Source of the DNA: Atopobium sp. oral taxon 199 str. F0494
GTDB taxonomy: Bacteria > Actinomycetota > Coriobacteriia > Coriobacteriales > Atopobiaceae
Assembly (NCBI RefSeq): GCF_000411555.1
Contig: NZ_KE150487.1
Span: forward strand, 186,001 to 250,000
Direction of reading: 5' to 3'
DNA: 64,000 nt
Under the pieces are notes generated by a model. That model was not told where the DNA came from, searched no databases, and saw only the letters and a list, made by a program, of their open reading frames with translations. Both the position numbers and the translations under genes were made by a program. The stretch's first letter is position 1. Each line of letters opens with the position of its first letter. This document shows positions 44,848 to 54,709 of this stretch, one piece after another.

Positions 44848-45426
44848 ATGCGTGAGCTCGAAGAGAGAATCATCGCCGAAGGGATTGTCCGTGAAGGCAA
44901 CGTCCTCAAAGTGGACAGCTTTTTAAATCATCAATGCGATGTCACTCTCTACCGGCATATGGGAGACGCGTGGGTTTGCCACTTTGCAGGCAAAAAAGTT
45001 GACAAGATCCTGACAGTCGCAGCTTCCGGTATCGGAATATCCTGCGTAGCCGCGCTTTCCTTTGGCGGCGTGCCGGTCGTGTTCGCACGCAAGGCTCAGT
45101 CAATCAATCTTGACGGAGACCAGTACACCGCACGCGTCCACAGCTACACGCACGGCAACGACAATACCGTCATCATTGCAAAGCGGTTCCTGCAGCCAGG
45201 CGAACACGTCCTGCTTATCGATGATTTTCTCGCCAACGGAGCAGCGCTTGATGGACTCATTGAGATTTGCCGACAGGCCAACGCGGTTATCGAGGGCATT
45301 GGCATAGCTGTCGAGAAGGGCTTCCAATCCGGAGGTAAGCGCATGCGTGAGGCTGGCTATGATGTATGTTCGCTGGCCGTGGTTAAGTCGATGGACGTCT
45401 CCACAGGAACGATTGAATTTGCGTAG
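44848..45426 (+). CDS. xpt: Xanthine phosphoribosyltransferase
   Basis: A 192-residue salvage enzyme that makes XMP from xanthine and PRPP. ATG 44848 has GAGG 5 bases upstream; an in-frame ATG 27 codons earlier lacks it. The PRPP-binding loop reads [15 protein letters not shown]. Other typical parts are [19 protein letters not shown] and [22 protein letters not shown]. It is transcribed away from groS and its stop lies at a rearranged region. I looked for a purine riboswitch in the 350 bases before it and saw none. Confidence 0.92.
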   Translation: MRELEERIIAEGIVREGNVLKVDSFLNHQCDVTLYRHMGDAWVCHFAGKKVDKILTVAASGIGISCVAALSFGGVPVVFARKAQSINLDGDQYTARVHSYTHGNDNTVIIAKRFLQPGEHVLLIDDFLANGAALDGLIEICRQANAVIEGIGIAVEKGFQSGGKRMREAGYDVCSLAVVKSMDVSTGTIEFA

Positions 45427-45711
45427 AAATAACAGCCATGCCGTGAAGCACCCCATAATCACAGGAACGATGTTGTTGATAACCAGCACCGCGATATTGA
45501 ACCCCTGTGCACGCAGGGCAACCGTCCAAGTTGCCGTGAAAATGTACAGTACACCCCAGGCAACCGCCAGAACGTAATTCGTTTTCATGAACAGGGGATT
45601 TCTGAGCGCCTTATCCTCTCCGTAGTTGTACTTGACGTAGGAAGCGCACAGAGGTTGCTTCATCACGCATGAAGCAAGCCACATGAGGCCGAAGCAGAAA
45701 TAGCCCGCCAC
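45100..45711 (-). CDS. Membrane protein fragment running into xpt
   Basis: A frame starts at GTG 45711 (GGAG upstream, 5 bases after the flavodoxin-type stop). Its first 95 residues are a membrane protein with a [20 protein letters not shown] helix, [20 protein letters not shown] and two more helices; this pattern is seen in small membrane proteins encoded next to flavodoxin-type reductases. Beyond about 45430 the frame runs antisense through xpt without a stop until 45100 and is unlikely to be original. The 3' end of the gene has probably been lost at the xpt junction. Confidence 0.4.
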   Translation of the reverse strand: MAGYFCFGLMWLASCVMKQPLCASYVKYNYGEDKALRNPLFMKTNYVLAVAWGVLYIFTATWTVALRAQGFNIAVLVINNIVPVIMGCFTAWLLFLRKFNRSCGDVHRLNHGQRTYIIASLTHALTSGLEALLDSYANALDNRVGLSANLNESIKRCSVGEKIIDKQDVFAWLQEPLCNDDGIVVAVRVAVDACGVLVSVKID

Positions 45712-45716
45712 GGTGA

Positions 45717-46151
45717 TTACTCCGCCGTTCCCAGTATTCCACTCGACGCGTATTCACTGCCTGCCCGCTTTACCACGCTGAGGTACTTCTCGGTACGAGC
45801 GGATAATTCGGAAACGCAGAACAGCTCTCCCTGTCCACAGAAGATCGTTTCAAAATTGCCCTTGCCGAGAATGTGGTCGAACATGCTCGTTACGCTGTCG
45901 TAGTTGCCCTCAGACGACCAGAAGCCGCAGGTGAATACAAGTACATGCTTTCCGCCTTTGCCCTTATATCTCGAGTCGTGACTCCCGCTTCCGTAACCAT
46001 CATCACGCGAACTCATGAACGGCCGGCTCATAGGAAGCTGCCGGTCAATCATGGTCTTGAGAATACCCGGCACGTTGAAGTAATAAAGCGGGAAGCTCCA
46101 GATGACAAGGTCGGCCGCCAGGAGCTTCTCAATAACACCCGCCATGTTCAT
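45717..46151 (-). pseudogene. Flavodoxin-type NAD(P)H reductase, N-terminally truncated
   Basis: A frame of 144 residues whose sequence GVIEKLLAADLVIWSFPLYYFNVP is the second flavodoxin-like strand and FMN-site loop of NAD(P)H-dependent oxidoreductases. The normal first 60 residues (MKxLxINGSPR..., CxxC region) are absent. In their place the DNA continues, on the other strand, as the DUF4143 ATPase remnant. The 3' part (LVFTCGFWSSEGNYDSV, FCGQGELF) is intact. It is not expected to bind FMN normally. The break is at about 46150. Confidence 0.7.
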
Positions 46152-47028
46152 GAAGGGTGTCAGCGAATCTCTCGCGGGGAGGATACGGATTTTAGAAATG
46201 CCTGCTTTGAGCCTAAGGGAGCTGACAGGTGCAGCTGGCAGTCCGCACCCCTACGTCCCCACTCCAATAAAAACACCCAGCAAGACACCTCAGACAGACA
46301 TCTGGAAAATCATCCACAGAGGGTCGATGCCCGAGCTCCAAGACAGCTCAATCGACTGGGATTCGTTCTACTCCGACTATGTAGCAGCCTATCTGGAGAG
46401 GGACGTTCGCGACCTCATCAACGTCAAAGACGAGTCAAAGTTCTATAGCTTCATGGTAGCGTGCGCCGCACGATCGGGACAGCTGCTCAACGCCTCAGAC
46501 ATCGGAAACACAGTCGATGCCGATCACAAGACGGTGAAGGCGTGGCTCTCCGTCCTCCAAGCATCAAACGTCATCCGCATCATAGGGCCATTTTGGCCAA
46601 ACATCGGCAAGAGCCTCACCAAAACGCCTAAGCTCTACTTCATGGATACAGGTCTCGTGTGTCACCTCACAAGGTGGATGACCCCGGAGCAATTGCGCCT
46701 CGGAGCGGTAGCAGGACACGTTTTTGAGACCTTCGTTGTATCTGAGGTTCTCAAGAGCTACATGAATTCCGGCGCCAATATGCGCGACGTCTGGTTCTAC
46801 CGTGACGCCAAGAAGAGAGAGATTGACCTTGTGCTCCAGGAAGGCCACATACTGCATCCCGTTGAGATAAAGATGGCAGCGATGGTTGGAGCTGACGTTG
46901 TAAAGAGCTTCGGGAGTCTTAATAGTTTTTCGGACTACGAGGTCGGGTTCGGGCACGTCATCTGCCAGACCGCCGAGCCATACTATGTGGCCAAAGATGT
47001 GCAGGCTGTTCCTGTCTGGACGATTTAG
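46150..47028 (+). pseudogene. AAA_14/DUF4143 ATPase, truncated
   Basis: From ATG 46150 the sequence MKGVSESLAGRIRILEMPAL follows the full-length relative at 28.6-29.8 kb closely to the end (VQAVPVWTI against VQAVPVWGI). The first 110 residues, including Walker A and Walker B, are missing, so ATP hydrolysis should be impossible. DUF4143 (LNASDIGNTVDADHKTVKAWLS, KREIDLVLQ...HPVEIKM) is complete and the frame is open, so the truncated protein might still be made. The 5' flank is the inverted end of the flavodoxin gene, so the cut is a recombination junction. Confidence 0.75.
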
Positions 47029-47064
47029 AATTTGGCGAAAAGAAATCTCTTGACGCATCAACAG

Positions 47065-47265
47065 CAACGGTGAGATAGTCTACCGACAGCTCTTTCAAAC
47101 GGTCTCACCCGGCAAAAGATCCGTTGGGAGAATAACCCGCTTATGCTCTACGGGTCTCCCGGCAATTTGATCCAGCAGCAGTGATAAGAGGGCAGCAGAT
47201 TACCCGCTAGATATTACTGAGCGAGAGAAACAACAGAAGCCCGGGTTACCTACCCCGGGTTTTTT
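47065..47265 (+). ncRNA. Possible structured RNA ending in a terminator
   Basis: Three stems follow each other without an obvious reading frame. The first has GGTGAGA (47069) with TCTCACC (to 47109), and CCG/CGG inside. The second has GGGAG and ACCCG (from 47126) pairing with CGGGT and CTCCC (to 47160). The third is the terminator at 47240. A -35-like TTGACG lies at 47050. I could match no known RNA family, so it is only a candidate. Confidence 0.35.
47238..47265 (+). terminator. Rho-independent terminator
   Basis: CCCGGG (47240-47245) pairs with CCCGGG (47254-47259), followed by six T. No gene ends directly before it on the plus strand except the truncated ATPase about 210 bases upstream, so it may end the candidate RNA. 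Confidence 0.75.
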
Positions 47266-47375
47266 GGCGCTGTCCCATAAAATGGCCACACTGTGATAGG
47301 TATCATACGCGGAGTAGCGATTGTGTATCGTTCCGGACACTCTCATGGCACCAGTGACGGCTAAGTCAAACATTG

Positions 47376-47412
47376 TGTCGCAGTTGTAGGCTTGTACCCT
47401 ACAACTGCGACA
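47376..47412. other. 15-bp perfect inverted repeat
   Basis: TGTCGCAGTTGTAGG (47376-47390) and CCTACAACTGCGACA (47398-47412) form a perfect stem with a 7-base loop. No T-run follows on either strand. It lies about 180 bases upstream of the surface-protein start and could be an operator or a leader hairpin. Confidence 0.55.
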
Positions 47413-47592
47413 TGAGAAAAATTCTACCTCTCCAGAAGTAACGAATAGAACCATTGAACGAACTTCTTCCAAGCGCAACCGGAGAAGAAATCTCTTCTAC
47501 CAGGTTACTTATTGCTGCTTTGTGACCACATATCCTATAATTACTGCTTACCATGCACTAAAACCAAATATTTCGTTGTAGAGGAGAACCGT

Positions 47593-49488
47593 ATGCGCAC
47601 CACTGCTCAACGCCTATGGCTCAGTTTATTTCTTGTATTTGCTCTATGTCTGGGATTCATTCCCCCAAAAGTTGTTCTGGCACAACCGGCCAGCGTAACC
47701 GTTACAGACCCCAAAGCAACCGTTGACAAGACAGCAAGCGAGCTCACCAAAAATCCGCAGACCAACGATTTGGAAACAAAGGTTTCCCTTACCTTCTCCG
47801 GAACAACGGAGGATGTACCCTCAGACGTTGTTTTTGTTCTCGATAAATCGGGTGCCGCGGATGTTCTTGACGAAGCGCTCGCCTTTCTCGATGAACTCAA
47901 GCAGCAGGCAGACACCAAAGGGGTGAAAGTGCGAGTCGGCGTGGTTTTGTTTAACCGAGTCGGCAATATCAGGCTGCCTCTTACCGACATTTCTACTGGC
48001 TACGATGAAATCAAAGCCGCGATGCAATCATCAGTTCACATGGGAACTAACATGCATGCCGGCTTGCTCGCCGGTCAGCAGATGCTGGACGAGGACACCA
48101 GCATTCCCAACAACCACAAACATATGGTGCTTATTTCCGACGGCGCTACCTACCTTTATTCAAAGAACAACGACTACACTACGTCGTATACCCGCTCATT
48201 CGGCGATCCCAAAGCGCAGACAAACCCCGCGACGGGCAACCCCTTCCTTAACGGGAGCGACAAAAAAGGCGGCATCTGGGAGTATCAATCCCGTGAGTAC
48301 AACCTGAATGAAGCGATTAAGTTTTCAGCCGCTTCCGGCAACGTTACATTACTGGAAACATATCTCAACCAGAAACGCCTGCACGACGCCGAGTATGAGC
48401 AGTACGAATATGAATACAATGCCAGCTCCGCCTATCTTGGCATCGGCCGCAAGACCACGCCCATCGAGGAAAACGCCGTGGCCAACATTGACGCGGCATG
48501 GATCCACGCCATCGATACCTTCGATAAAATCGCGGAAAAGTACCGCACCTACGTCTTCTTCAAGAACGTCGCTGATTTTGACGGATCAACGTTGCTCAAG
48601 TACATGACGCGCAACACAGGCGGCCTCTCACAGAACTTCGTACAGCTTGAGAGGGCGCTTAGCCACTCCCTTTCCGACGGCTCTTTTGTGACGGACGTTG
48701 TCGGAGACGACTTTGATTTCGTACATGATTTTTCACGTGTCACCGTAAAAGTCGGTGATAAAGAGCTTACCGGCGAGAAAATCTCTGACAATAAATACGG
48801 CTTCGGTAAGCGCGCCGACGGCACGTATCGCTACGAGCTCACCTATAGCGAAGCGGATAAGACCCTCAAGCTTGACATTCACGAGACCATTACTGCCGAT
48901 AAGCCCGCCACGCTGAGCTTCTACGAGAAGCTCAAGGATCCTCCGGTAACTCCGGGAACCTATACATATGATACAAACAAGTCAGCAACGCTTACTGTCA
49001 TTAACAGCGGCGGCAACAGCTTAGGCAGATACAACTTCCCCAAACCGCAAGTCACCTATGTGGCAGTTGCGCAAGGAACGGTTACCGCTCGCTACGTCGA
49101 TGAAAATGGTGCTGAAATAGCCGATTCTGTTACCACTACGGGAAATGTCGACAGCCCCTACACTACGCAGCAAAAGGATATCGACGGGTACACCTTTAAG
49201 GAAATGGCCCATGATTCCGCAGCGGCAAACGGCACCTACATTGATGGCACACTTACGGTTACCTATGTGTACCACAAAAAGCCCACACCCAACAAACCTG
49301 ACCAACCGAACAAGCCCAATCAGCCCGAAAATCCCAAGAAACCCTCTCAGCCTTCTCCCTCTAAAGGGCGCGGGGTCATACCTGGCATGGGTGACGTTGG
49401 CGCGGCGGCTGCAACAGGCGCTGTAGCATTAGGCGGCGGTCTGCTCATTCTTGACCTTCGGCGTAAGCTGAGAAATTCGCACAAGTAA
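47593..49488 (+). CDS. Secreted vWA/MucBP surface protein
   Basis: A 631-residue protein. ATG 47593 has GAGGAG upstream. A signal peptide (RLWLSLFLVFALCLGFIPPKVVLA) is followed by a von Willebrand type A domain at about residues 80-330: DVVFVLDKSGAAD (metal site; the usual DxSxS ends in Ala), MGTNMHAGLLAG and HKHMVLISDGA. Near 500-550 lies a MucBP-type repeat (GTVTARYVDENGAEI, DGYTF, LTVTYVYHKK). A Pro/Asn/Lys stalk follows, then a hydrophobic C terminus (AAAATGAVALGGGLLILDL) with a basic tail; there is no LPXTG. It is probably an adhesin at the cell surface. Confidence 0.83.
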   Translation: MRTTAQRLWLSLFLVFALCLGFIPPKVVLAQPASVTVTDPKATVDKTASELTKNPQTNDLETKVSLTFSGTTEDVPSDVVFVLDKSGAADVLDEALAFLDELKQQADTKGVKVRVGVVLFNRVGNIRLPLTDISTGYDEIKAAMQSSVHMGTNMHAGLLAGQQMLDEDTSIPNNHKHMVLISDGATYLYSKNNDYTTSYTRSFGDPKAQTNPATGNPFLNGSDKKGGIWEYQSREYNLNEAIKFSAASGNVTLLETYLNQKRLHDAEYEQYEYEYNASSAYLGIGRKTTPIEENAVANIDAAWIHAIDTFDKIAEKYRTYVFFKNVADFDGSTLLKYMTRNTGGLSQNFVQLERALSHSLSDGSFVTDVVGDDFDFVHDFSRVTVKVGDKELTGEKISDNKYGFGKRADGTYRYELTYSEADKTLKLDIHETITADKPATLSFYEKLKDPPVTPGTYTYDTNKSATLTVINSGGNSLGRYNFPKPQVTYVAVAQGTVTARYVDENGAEIADSVTTTGNVDSPYTTQQKDIDGYTFKEMAHDSAAANGTYIDGTLTVTYVYHKKPTPNKPDQPNKPNQPENPKKPSQPSPSKGRGVIPGMGDVGAAAATGAVALGGGLLILDLRRKLRNSHK

Positions 49489-49546
49489 CCAAAGTAACCG
49501 AAGTAACCAAAATAACCGCTGCAAATAATCGCACATACTCATTGCG

Positions 49547-49578
49547 AAAAGCCCGGATCCTTACGAGTCCGGGCTTTT
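49547..49578. terminator. Bidirectional terminator
   Basis: AAAAGCCCGGA (49547-49557) pairs with TCCGGGCTTTT (49568-49578); both strands have T-runs. It lies between the convergent surface-protein and nadE genes. Confidence 0.88.
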
Positions 49579-49622
49579 ACTCTTGCCATTTTCGCTACTC
49601 TTTGTTGCTCTGTACTGTCGTG

Positions 49623-51593
49623 TCAGTCATCCTCATCCTCAAGCGAGTCCAGCTCAGAAAGCCAGAGCGCGCTTGACGCGTCAGACGGCATACGAAGGTC
49701 ACCGCGCGGCGAAAGCGCTACAGAGCCCACTTTTGGTCCATCCGGCATCGCGCTGCGTTTGAACTGCTGCGCGAAGAACCGGCGATAAAATACCTTGAGC
49801 CAGGAAAGGATAGTTTTTCTGGAGTACTTCTCGCCAGAAGCTCCTGCACCAAACGCGTAACACGCGAGACGGAATACCTTGCGCGGGCTTGAACCATACC
49901 GAAGCACCTGGTACAAGAAGAAATCGTGAAGCTCATAGGGTCCCACAAGGTTTTCGGTCTTCTGCCCGATTGAGCCGTCCGCGCTCGCGGGAAGCAGCTC
50001 AGGGCTGACCGGCGTATCCAGCACATCGTACAAAGTATCCGCCACGTCTTCTTCATGTGTCTGAGCGTACATGTCGGCGCAATAGCGGACAAGATGCCTC
50101 ACGAGCGTTTTGGGCACCGAGGCGTTCACGCCATACATAGACATTTGGTCGCCGTTGTAGGTAGCCCAGCCAAGCGCCAGTTCAGAGAGGTCGCCGGTAC
50201 CGATAACCATGCCGCGCGCTTGGTTAGCGACATCCATAAGTATCTGAGTGCGCTCGCGCGCCTGAGCGTTTTCATACGTCACGTCGTGATTTGATTCGTC
50301 GTGACTGATGTCGGCAAAATGCTGGCGGACGGCGGCGGTAATGGAAATCTCGCGCAGCTCAGCGCCGAGAGCGCGGGCAAGCTCGACCGCATTGGTATAC
50401 GTGCGATCCGTCGTGCCAAATCCGGGCATGGTAACCGCGACAATGCCGCCTCGATCAAGACCAAGCTGATCAAAGGCGCGCACGGTCACCAAAAGGGCAA
50501 GCGTGGAGTCAAGACCTCCGGAAATGCCAATAACAGCGTGGTCAGAGCCGGTATGAGCAAGACGGGTCGCAAGGCCGTGAGCCTGAATGCTCAACACCTC
50601 TTCACAACGCTCGGCACGACGATTGTCGCTTGCCGGAACAAACGGACGGGGGTCCACAAATCGCGTCAACTTCGTGGGAGTTTCAACATCAAGCGAGAAG
50701 TACGTAACGATATGTCGGGCTTCTTCCGGGCTTGGAGCCACCTGAAACGTTGACAGGCGACGCCGCTCCGCGGAAAGTCGTGTCACATCAATCTCGGACA
50801 CGGCGATGCCGTCAGCAAAACAGCCGGAATCAGCCAACCTGCGGCCGTTTTCACAGATGAGGTCATGCCCAGGAAAGACCAAGTCGGTAGTCGATTCTCC
50901 CTCGCCCGAACTCGCATACGCGTACCCGCAGACAAGACGCGCGGACTGGTTCGTCACAAGCGCGCGGCGGTAATCCGCTTTACCAGCTGTAGCCGGCGAA
51001 GCGCTCATATTGCAGATGAGCGTAGCTCCCGCCATAGCGTGAGCAGTCGAAGGCGGGTCTGGCACCCAGAGATCCTCGCAAATCTCAACGGCCACAACTA
51101 GATCAGGCAGGGTGTCACATGCAAAAAGCTGATCAGCGCCAAAAGGAACAGTTCTCGACAGGTTGAAGTCTATTTCCGTTACAGAGCGGGGCCCGGCCGT
51201 AAAGTGGCGCCCCTCATAAAACTCGTTGTAGGTTGGGATATGCCGCTTGGGAACCAACCCGAGAAGTTCGCCGCCGTACAGCACAGCAGCGCAGTTATAA
51301 AGTTTGGACGCCACCCGCACCGGGAGACCCGCCAAAATCAGCGCGTCCACATCAGCGGTGCGCGAGGCGATAGCAACAAGACCCCGCTCAGCCATATCCA
51401 AAAGCTCATCTTGCCAGAAGAGGTCCTCGCAGGTATAGCCCGTAATGCAAAGCTCCGGAAGCACCACAACGCGAGCATCATGCTCAACGATGGCCTTCTC
51501 GATTGAGTTCAGACAGGACTCCACGTTATAAGCGACATCGGCAACACGCACCTTTGGCGTCACGGCGGCTACCTTTACAAATCCGTCTCGCAT
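49623..51593 (-). CDS. nadE: Glutamine-dependent NAD+ synthetase
   Basis: A 656-residue two-domain enzyme that makes NAD+ from nicotinate adenine dinucleotide, ATP and glutamine. The N-terminal nitrilase-type glutaminase has the triad in LPELCITGY (Glu), PKRHIPTYNEF (Lys) and AVEICEDLW (Cys). The C-terminal synthetase has ISGGLDSTLAL (P-loop), IGTGDLSELALGW and TYNGDQMSMYGVNASVPKT. The length matches the long bacterial form found in Actinomycetota. Downstream is a shared terminator with the convergent surface-protein gene. Confidence 0.95.
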   Translation of the reverse strand: MRDGFVKVAAVTPKVRVADVAYNVESCLNSIEKAIVEHDARVVVLPELCITGYTCEDLFWQDELLDMAERGLVAIASRTADVDALILAGLPVRVASKLYNCAAVLYGGELLGLVPKRHIPTYNEFYEGRHFTAGPRSVTEIDFNLSRTVPFGADQLFACDTLPDLVVAVEICEDLWVPDPPSTAHAMAGATLICNMSASPATAGKADYRRALVTNQSARLVCGYAYASSGEGESTTDLVFPGHDLICENGRRLADSGCFADGIAVSEIDVTRLSAERRRLSTFQVAPSPEEARHIVTYFSLDVETPTKLTRFVDPRPFVPASDNRRAERCEEVLSIQAHGLATRLAHTGSDHAVIGISGGLDSTLALLVTVRAFDQLGLDRGGIVAVTMPGFGTTDRTYTNAVELARALGAELREISITAAVRQHFADISHDESNHDVTYENAQARERTQILMDVANQARGMVIGTGDLSELALGWATYNGDQMSMYGVNASVPKTLVRHLVRYCADMYAQTHEEDVADTLYDVLDTPVSPELLPASADGSIGQKTENLVGPYELHDFFLYQVLRYGSSPRKVFRLACYAFGAGASGEKYSRKTILSWLKVFYRRFFAQQFKRSAMPDGPKVGSVALSPRGDLRMPSDASSALWLSELDSLEDEDD

Positions 51594-51700
51594 GGTTCTC
51601 CCCTATCTACTGGAAGCGCTTCTCGCCCTCCGCAGTCCCTTATCGAGAACAAAGCCCTCTTGAAAACGAGTTCTCTGCCACAGAAACCCTTTGCCCTATC

Positions 51701-54151
51701 TTACATGCCGCTCGGAATCACAGGAGCATCAGTCGAAGACCACTCGCCCAGCGGTGCGTTTGGATTGGCGTCAAGCGTCAGTGGAGAGAAGAGCCCGGCG
51801 CGGTAACTTCTGAGCGCGCCAACAGCAATCATGGCGGCGTTATCGCCACAGACCGACATCGGCGGCACGGTCACGCGCACTCCCTTTTTACCGAAAGCTT
51901 CCTTGTATGCCGCACGCAGCGCGGGATTTGCCGCTACGCCGCCGCCGACGCAAAAGTCATGGACGCCAGTTTCTTCTACCGCGCTGAGCGCCTTGGCAAC
52001 TTGCACGTCAATAACCGCCTGCTCAAACGAGGCCGCCAGATCCGGAAGATTGATTGCTCTGCCTGCGCGATTTTCCGCTTCAATATAGGTGATAACTGAT
52101 GTCTTAAGCCCGGAAAGCGAGAACGAATAGTCCCCGCTATGCAGCATGGCGCGAGGGAACTGAATAGCTCGCGGATTGCCCTGCGCCGCCAACTTGCTGA
52201 TAACAGGGCCTCCCGGATATCCCAGACCCAGCGCCTTTGCCACCTTATCAAAGGCCTCACCAACCGCGTCGTCAATGGTCGTTCCCAGGACAACGTAGTC
52301 TCCCCAAGCACGCACGTGAACCAGCATGGTATTACCGCCGGAAACGAGACTTGCTATAAACGGCGGCTTCAAATCAGGCATTTCAAAGAGATTAGCAAGA
52401 AGGTGGCCTTCAAGGTGATGTACGGGAATAAGCGGGAACCCCGCTGCCGTACAGAGACCCTTCGCAAAGGCAACACCCACCACAAGCGCTCCCACGAGCC
52501 CTGGTCCCGCCGTAACGCCAACAGCCGAAAGATCTGAGGGTGCAAGCGTGTCGCAGCCAAAATGCTCGCCCGCGCGGATGAGCGTCTCCTCGAACAGACC
52601 TACGATAGCTTCGGTATGCTTGCGCGACGCGATCTCGGGAACCACGCCGCCAAAACGCGCGTGAAAATCAATCTGCGTTGCGACAACATTCGCGCAGATA
52701 ATGCCATGGGAGTCAATGATCGCCATGGCCGTCTCATCGCAAGACGATTCAATAGCCAGCACCAGATCACCGGCCGCCTTGAGGGCGGCCTTGCTCTTAT
52801 CGGAACGCTGAGCCGCCGTGAGAGGCCACGGGCGAATCGAAGCCTGAGGTTCGGGATCGCGAGCCGAGAAACCAGCGCCGGTTGCAAGCGGCAGCTTCGC
52901 CGTCATCACAATCGCCGCAACGTCCGGAGCGTAGTAGCCACTACGTTTTCCAACCTGCTCAAAGCCGAGGCGCTCATAGAGCCCATGAGCAGGCGTGTTA
53001 TTCTCGGCAACTTCAAGGGTAAGGAAGCCTGCCCCCAGCATCTGAGCGTCATAGGCAACACGGCGGAGCAGCTCAGAAGCGATGCCGCCGTGGCGGTGCT
53101 CTTGCGCCACCACGACCTCTTCAATTTCAAACTCCGCTCCGGCGAGACGGCCGCCGGCAAAGCCCACCGGCTTTCCGTAATCATGAGCCAGCCACCAACT
53201 GCGGCCCGGCTGAGAAAGCTCCTCGTAAAAGGTCTTTTGTGTCCAAGGCGTATGCGCAGAACCAGCATACGCTGCAGCTTCTAGTTTTGCCACCTGCTCC
53301 AGATCGTTCACGGAGAGCGGTCGAAACTGCAGGTGCTTATCGGCAAGCGCGTCATCTACACCGGTCAGAGCGACAGTCGTCGGCTCTTTGAGACCTAAGC
53401 GCTGACGCTCCGTTTCCTCCGCGTCAGAAAGGCGTGTGTAGATGGGAAGCACCAGCGCAGGATCTCCATCGCCGAGTTCGTGCTCTGGAAGCGCCGCTGA
53501 CCGAAGCAGCCCTTCTCCCGTGGGATACCACGTTTCTTCAGGCGTAAAGGCCGAGAAGCCCGCCGCTTCAAATCTCTCCTGGTATTTCTTGAGACCGTTG
53601 CCACTCAGCGTCAGTTCTTCGCGATCGGATCTTTCCGACCACTCCGCAACCACCTTGTCTACCTTGAACACCGTTTCAGCAGGAAACGTACGGTGGGCGC
53701 CCTCACCGTCAAGCAGATATACGCCGGGATACACCTCACCTCGCATGGCGTCACCCGCAACGGCAAGTTTGCCGCGAACGCCTGCGTTCCATGCGGAAAA
53801 CGCCATCGCGTCAAGCGCGGAAGCGCCATAAAGCGGCAGTTCAGCCCCACATGCAATACCTTTCGCGGTTGCTACGCCGATGCGCACGCCGGTAAACGAG
53901 CCCGGCCCGCGGCCCACAAGCACCGCGTCCACATCTGCCATTGTCATGCCCGCCGTGCTCAGGACCTGCTGAATAGTTCCGGCAAGCTCCACATTCGCTT
54001 GACGACGGCAAAGATAATCGGCGGAGGCGAGCGTCTCAACGGCCGCGCCACCCGCCTGAGACGGTATCCAGCGCGCTACCGAGCATGCCAGCATATCCGT
54101 TGAGGTGTCAAGCGCAAGGACAATCTTCGGTTTGGTCGTACTTCTCAGCAT
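51701..54151 (-). CDS. tsaD: TsaB-RimI-TsaD fusion (tRNA t6A37 modification and N-acetyltransferase)
   Basis: An 816-residue single chain. Residues 1-225 are TsaB (ALDTSTDMLACSVARW, VLVGRGPGSFTGVRIG). Residues about 270-420 are a RimI-type GNAT N-acetyltransferase (EIEEVVVAQEHRHGGIASEL, NTPAHGLYERLGFEQVGKR). Residues about 460-816 are TsaD (LAIESSCDETAMAIID, HHLEGHL metal-binding His, SGGNTMLVHV, CVGGGVAANPALR). TsaB and TsaD form the core complex that adds threonylcarbamoyl to A37 of ANN-decoding tRNAs. RimI acetylates ribosomal protein S18 and other proteins. The three genes are usually separate neighbours; a fused chain occurs in Coriobacteriia. tsaC and tsaE are not in the window. Confidence 0.93.
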   Translation of the reverse strand: MLRSTTKPKIVLALDTSTDMLACSVARWIPSQAGGAAVETLASADYLCRRQANVELAGTIQQVLSTAGMTMADVDAVLVGRGPGSFTGVRIGVATAKGIACGAELPLYGASALDAMAFSAWNAGVRGKLAVAGDAMRGEVYPGVYLLDGEGAHRTFPAETVFKVDKVVAEWSERSDREELTLSGNGLKKYQERFEAAGFSAFTPEETWYPTGEGLLRSAALPEHELGDGDPALVLPIYTRLSDAEETERQRLGLKEPTTVALTGVDDALADKHLQFRPLSVNDLEQVAKLEAAAYAGSAHTPWTQKTFYEELSQPGRSWWLAHDYGKPVGFAGGRLAGAEFEIEEVVVAQEHRHGGIASELLRRVAYDAQMLGAGFLTLEVAENNTPAHGLYERLGFEQVGKRSGYYAPDVAAIVMTAKLPLATGAGFSARDPEPQASIRPWPLTAAQRSDKSKAALKAAGDLVLAIESSCDETAMAIIDSHGIICANVVATQIDFHARFGGVVPEIASRKHTEAIVGLFEETLIRAGEHFGCDTLAPSDLSAVGVTAGPGLVGALVVGVAFAKGLCTAAGFPLIPVHHLEGHLLANLFEMPDLKPPFIASLVSGGNTMLVHVRAWGDYVVLGTTIDDAVGEAFDKVAKALGLGYPGGPVISKLAAQGNPRAIQFPRAMLHSGDYSFSLSGLKTSVITYIEAENRAGRAINLPDLAASFEQAVIDVQVAKALSAVEETGVHDFCVGGGVAANPALRAAYKEAFGKKGVRVTVPPMSVCGDNAAMIAVGALRSYRAGLFSPLTLDANPNAPLGEWSSTDAPVIPSGM

Positions 54152-54709
54152 ACAAGCTCTTCTCGACAGGAAATGTACCGTGCAATACTATACGCCACCT
54201 GTTGATTTTCATTGAAAGAAGGTAGGCCTTGCTCCTTTATCTCCTTTCATCTTAGTCAAAACGTAAAAGAGAGCTCGCTGCATTGACGATTAAAAAACGA
54301 ATAAATAGAACGCCCAGAAAGGCGGATAGTCCTGTTTGTGTGTTTTGCTTTTTACCAAATCAGTGAGGTGGCGCACACCTGTTATCTCAGAATAAGCATC
54401 ATTTACCCTGCGTGCTTTTCATAATACTTTTCAAATTTTCATTACTATCTACATTGGTTTTTCATAATAGTTACTTCATCTCCATTTACTAAAATAACTT
54501 GGCCAATTATAAAATCAAGCTGAACATGTAGTAGAAAAGTCCATACGACATCTCTTGGTAGAACGTAAGTGTTCAAAGCTTCATTCATAAGGAGAAAACC
54601 TCTATGAATCACTTACGCTCCACTACAACTAAATACAAGAAGGGATAATGCCTTTCATTTGGGCACCGGGTTTTGATTCAAACTCAACTCAATAGTAGCT
54701 AGACTCCCA
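54152..54709. other. Gap between tsaD and the IS30 remnant
   Basis: About 550 bases in which I see no supportable gene. It becomes A+T-rich towards the right. The tsaD promoter should lie at its left edge. Confidence 0.4.
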
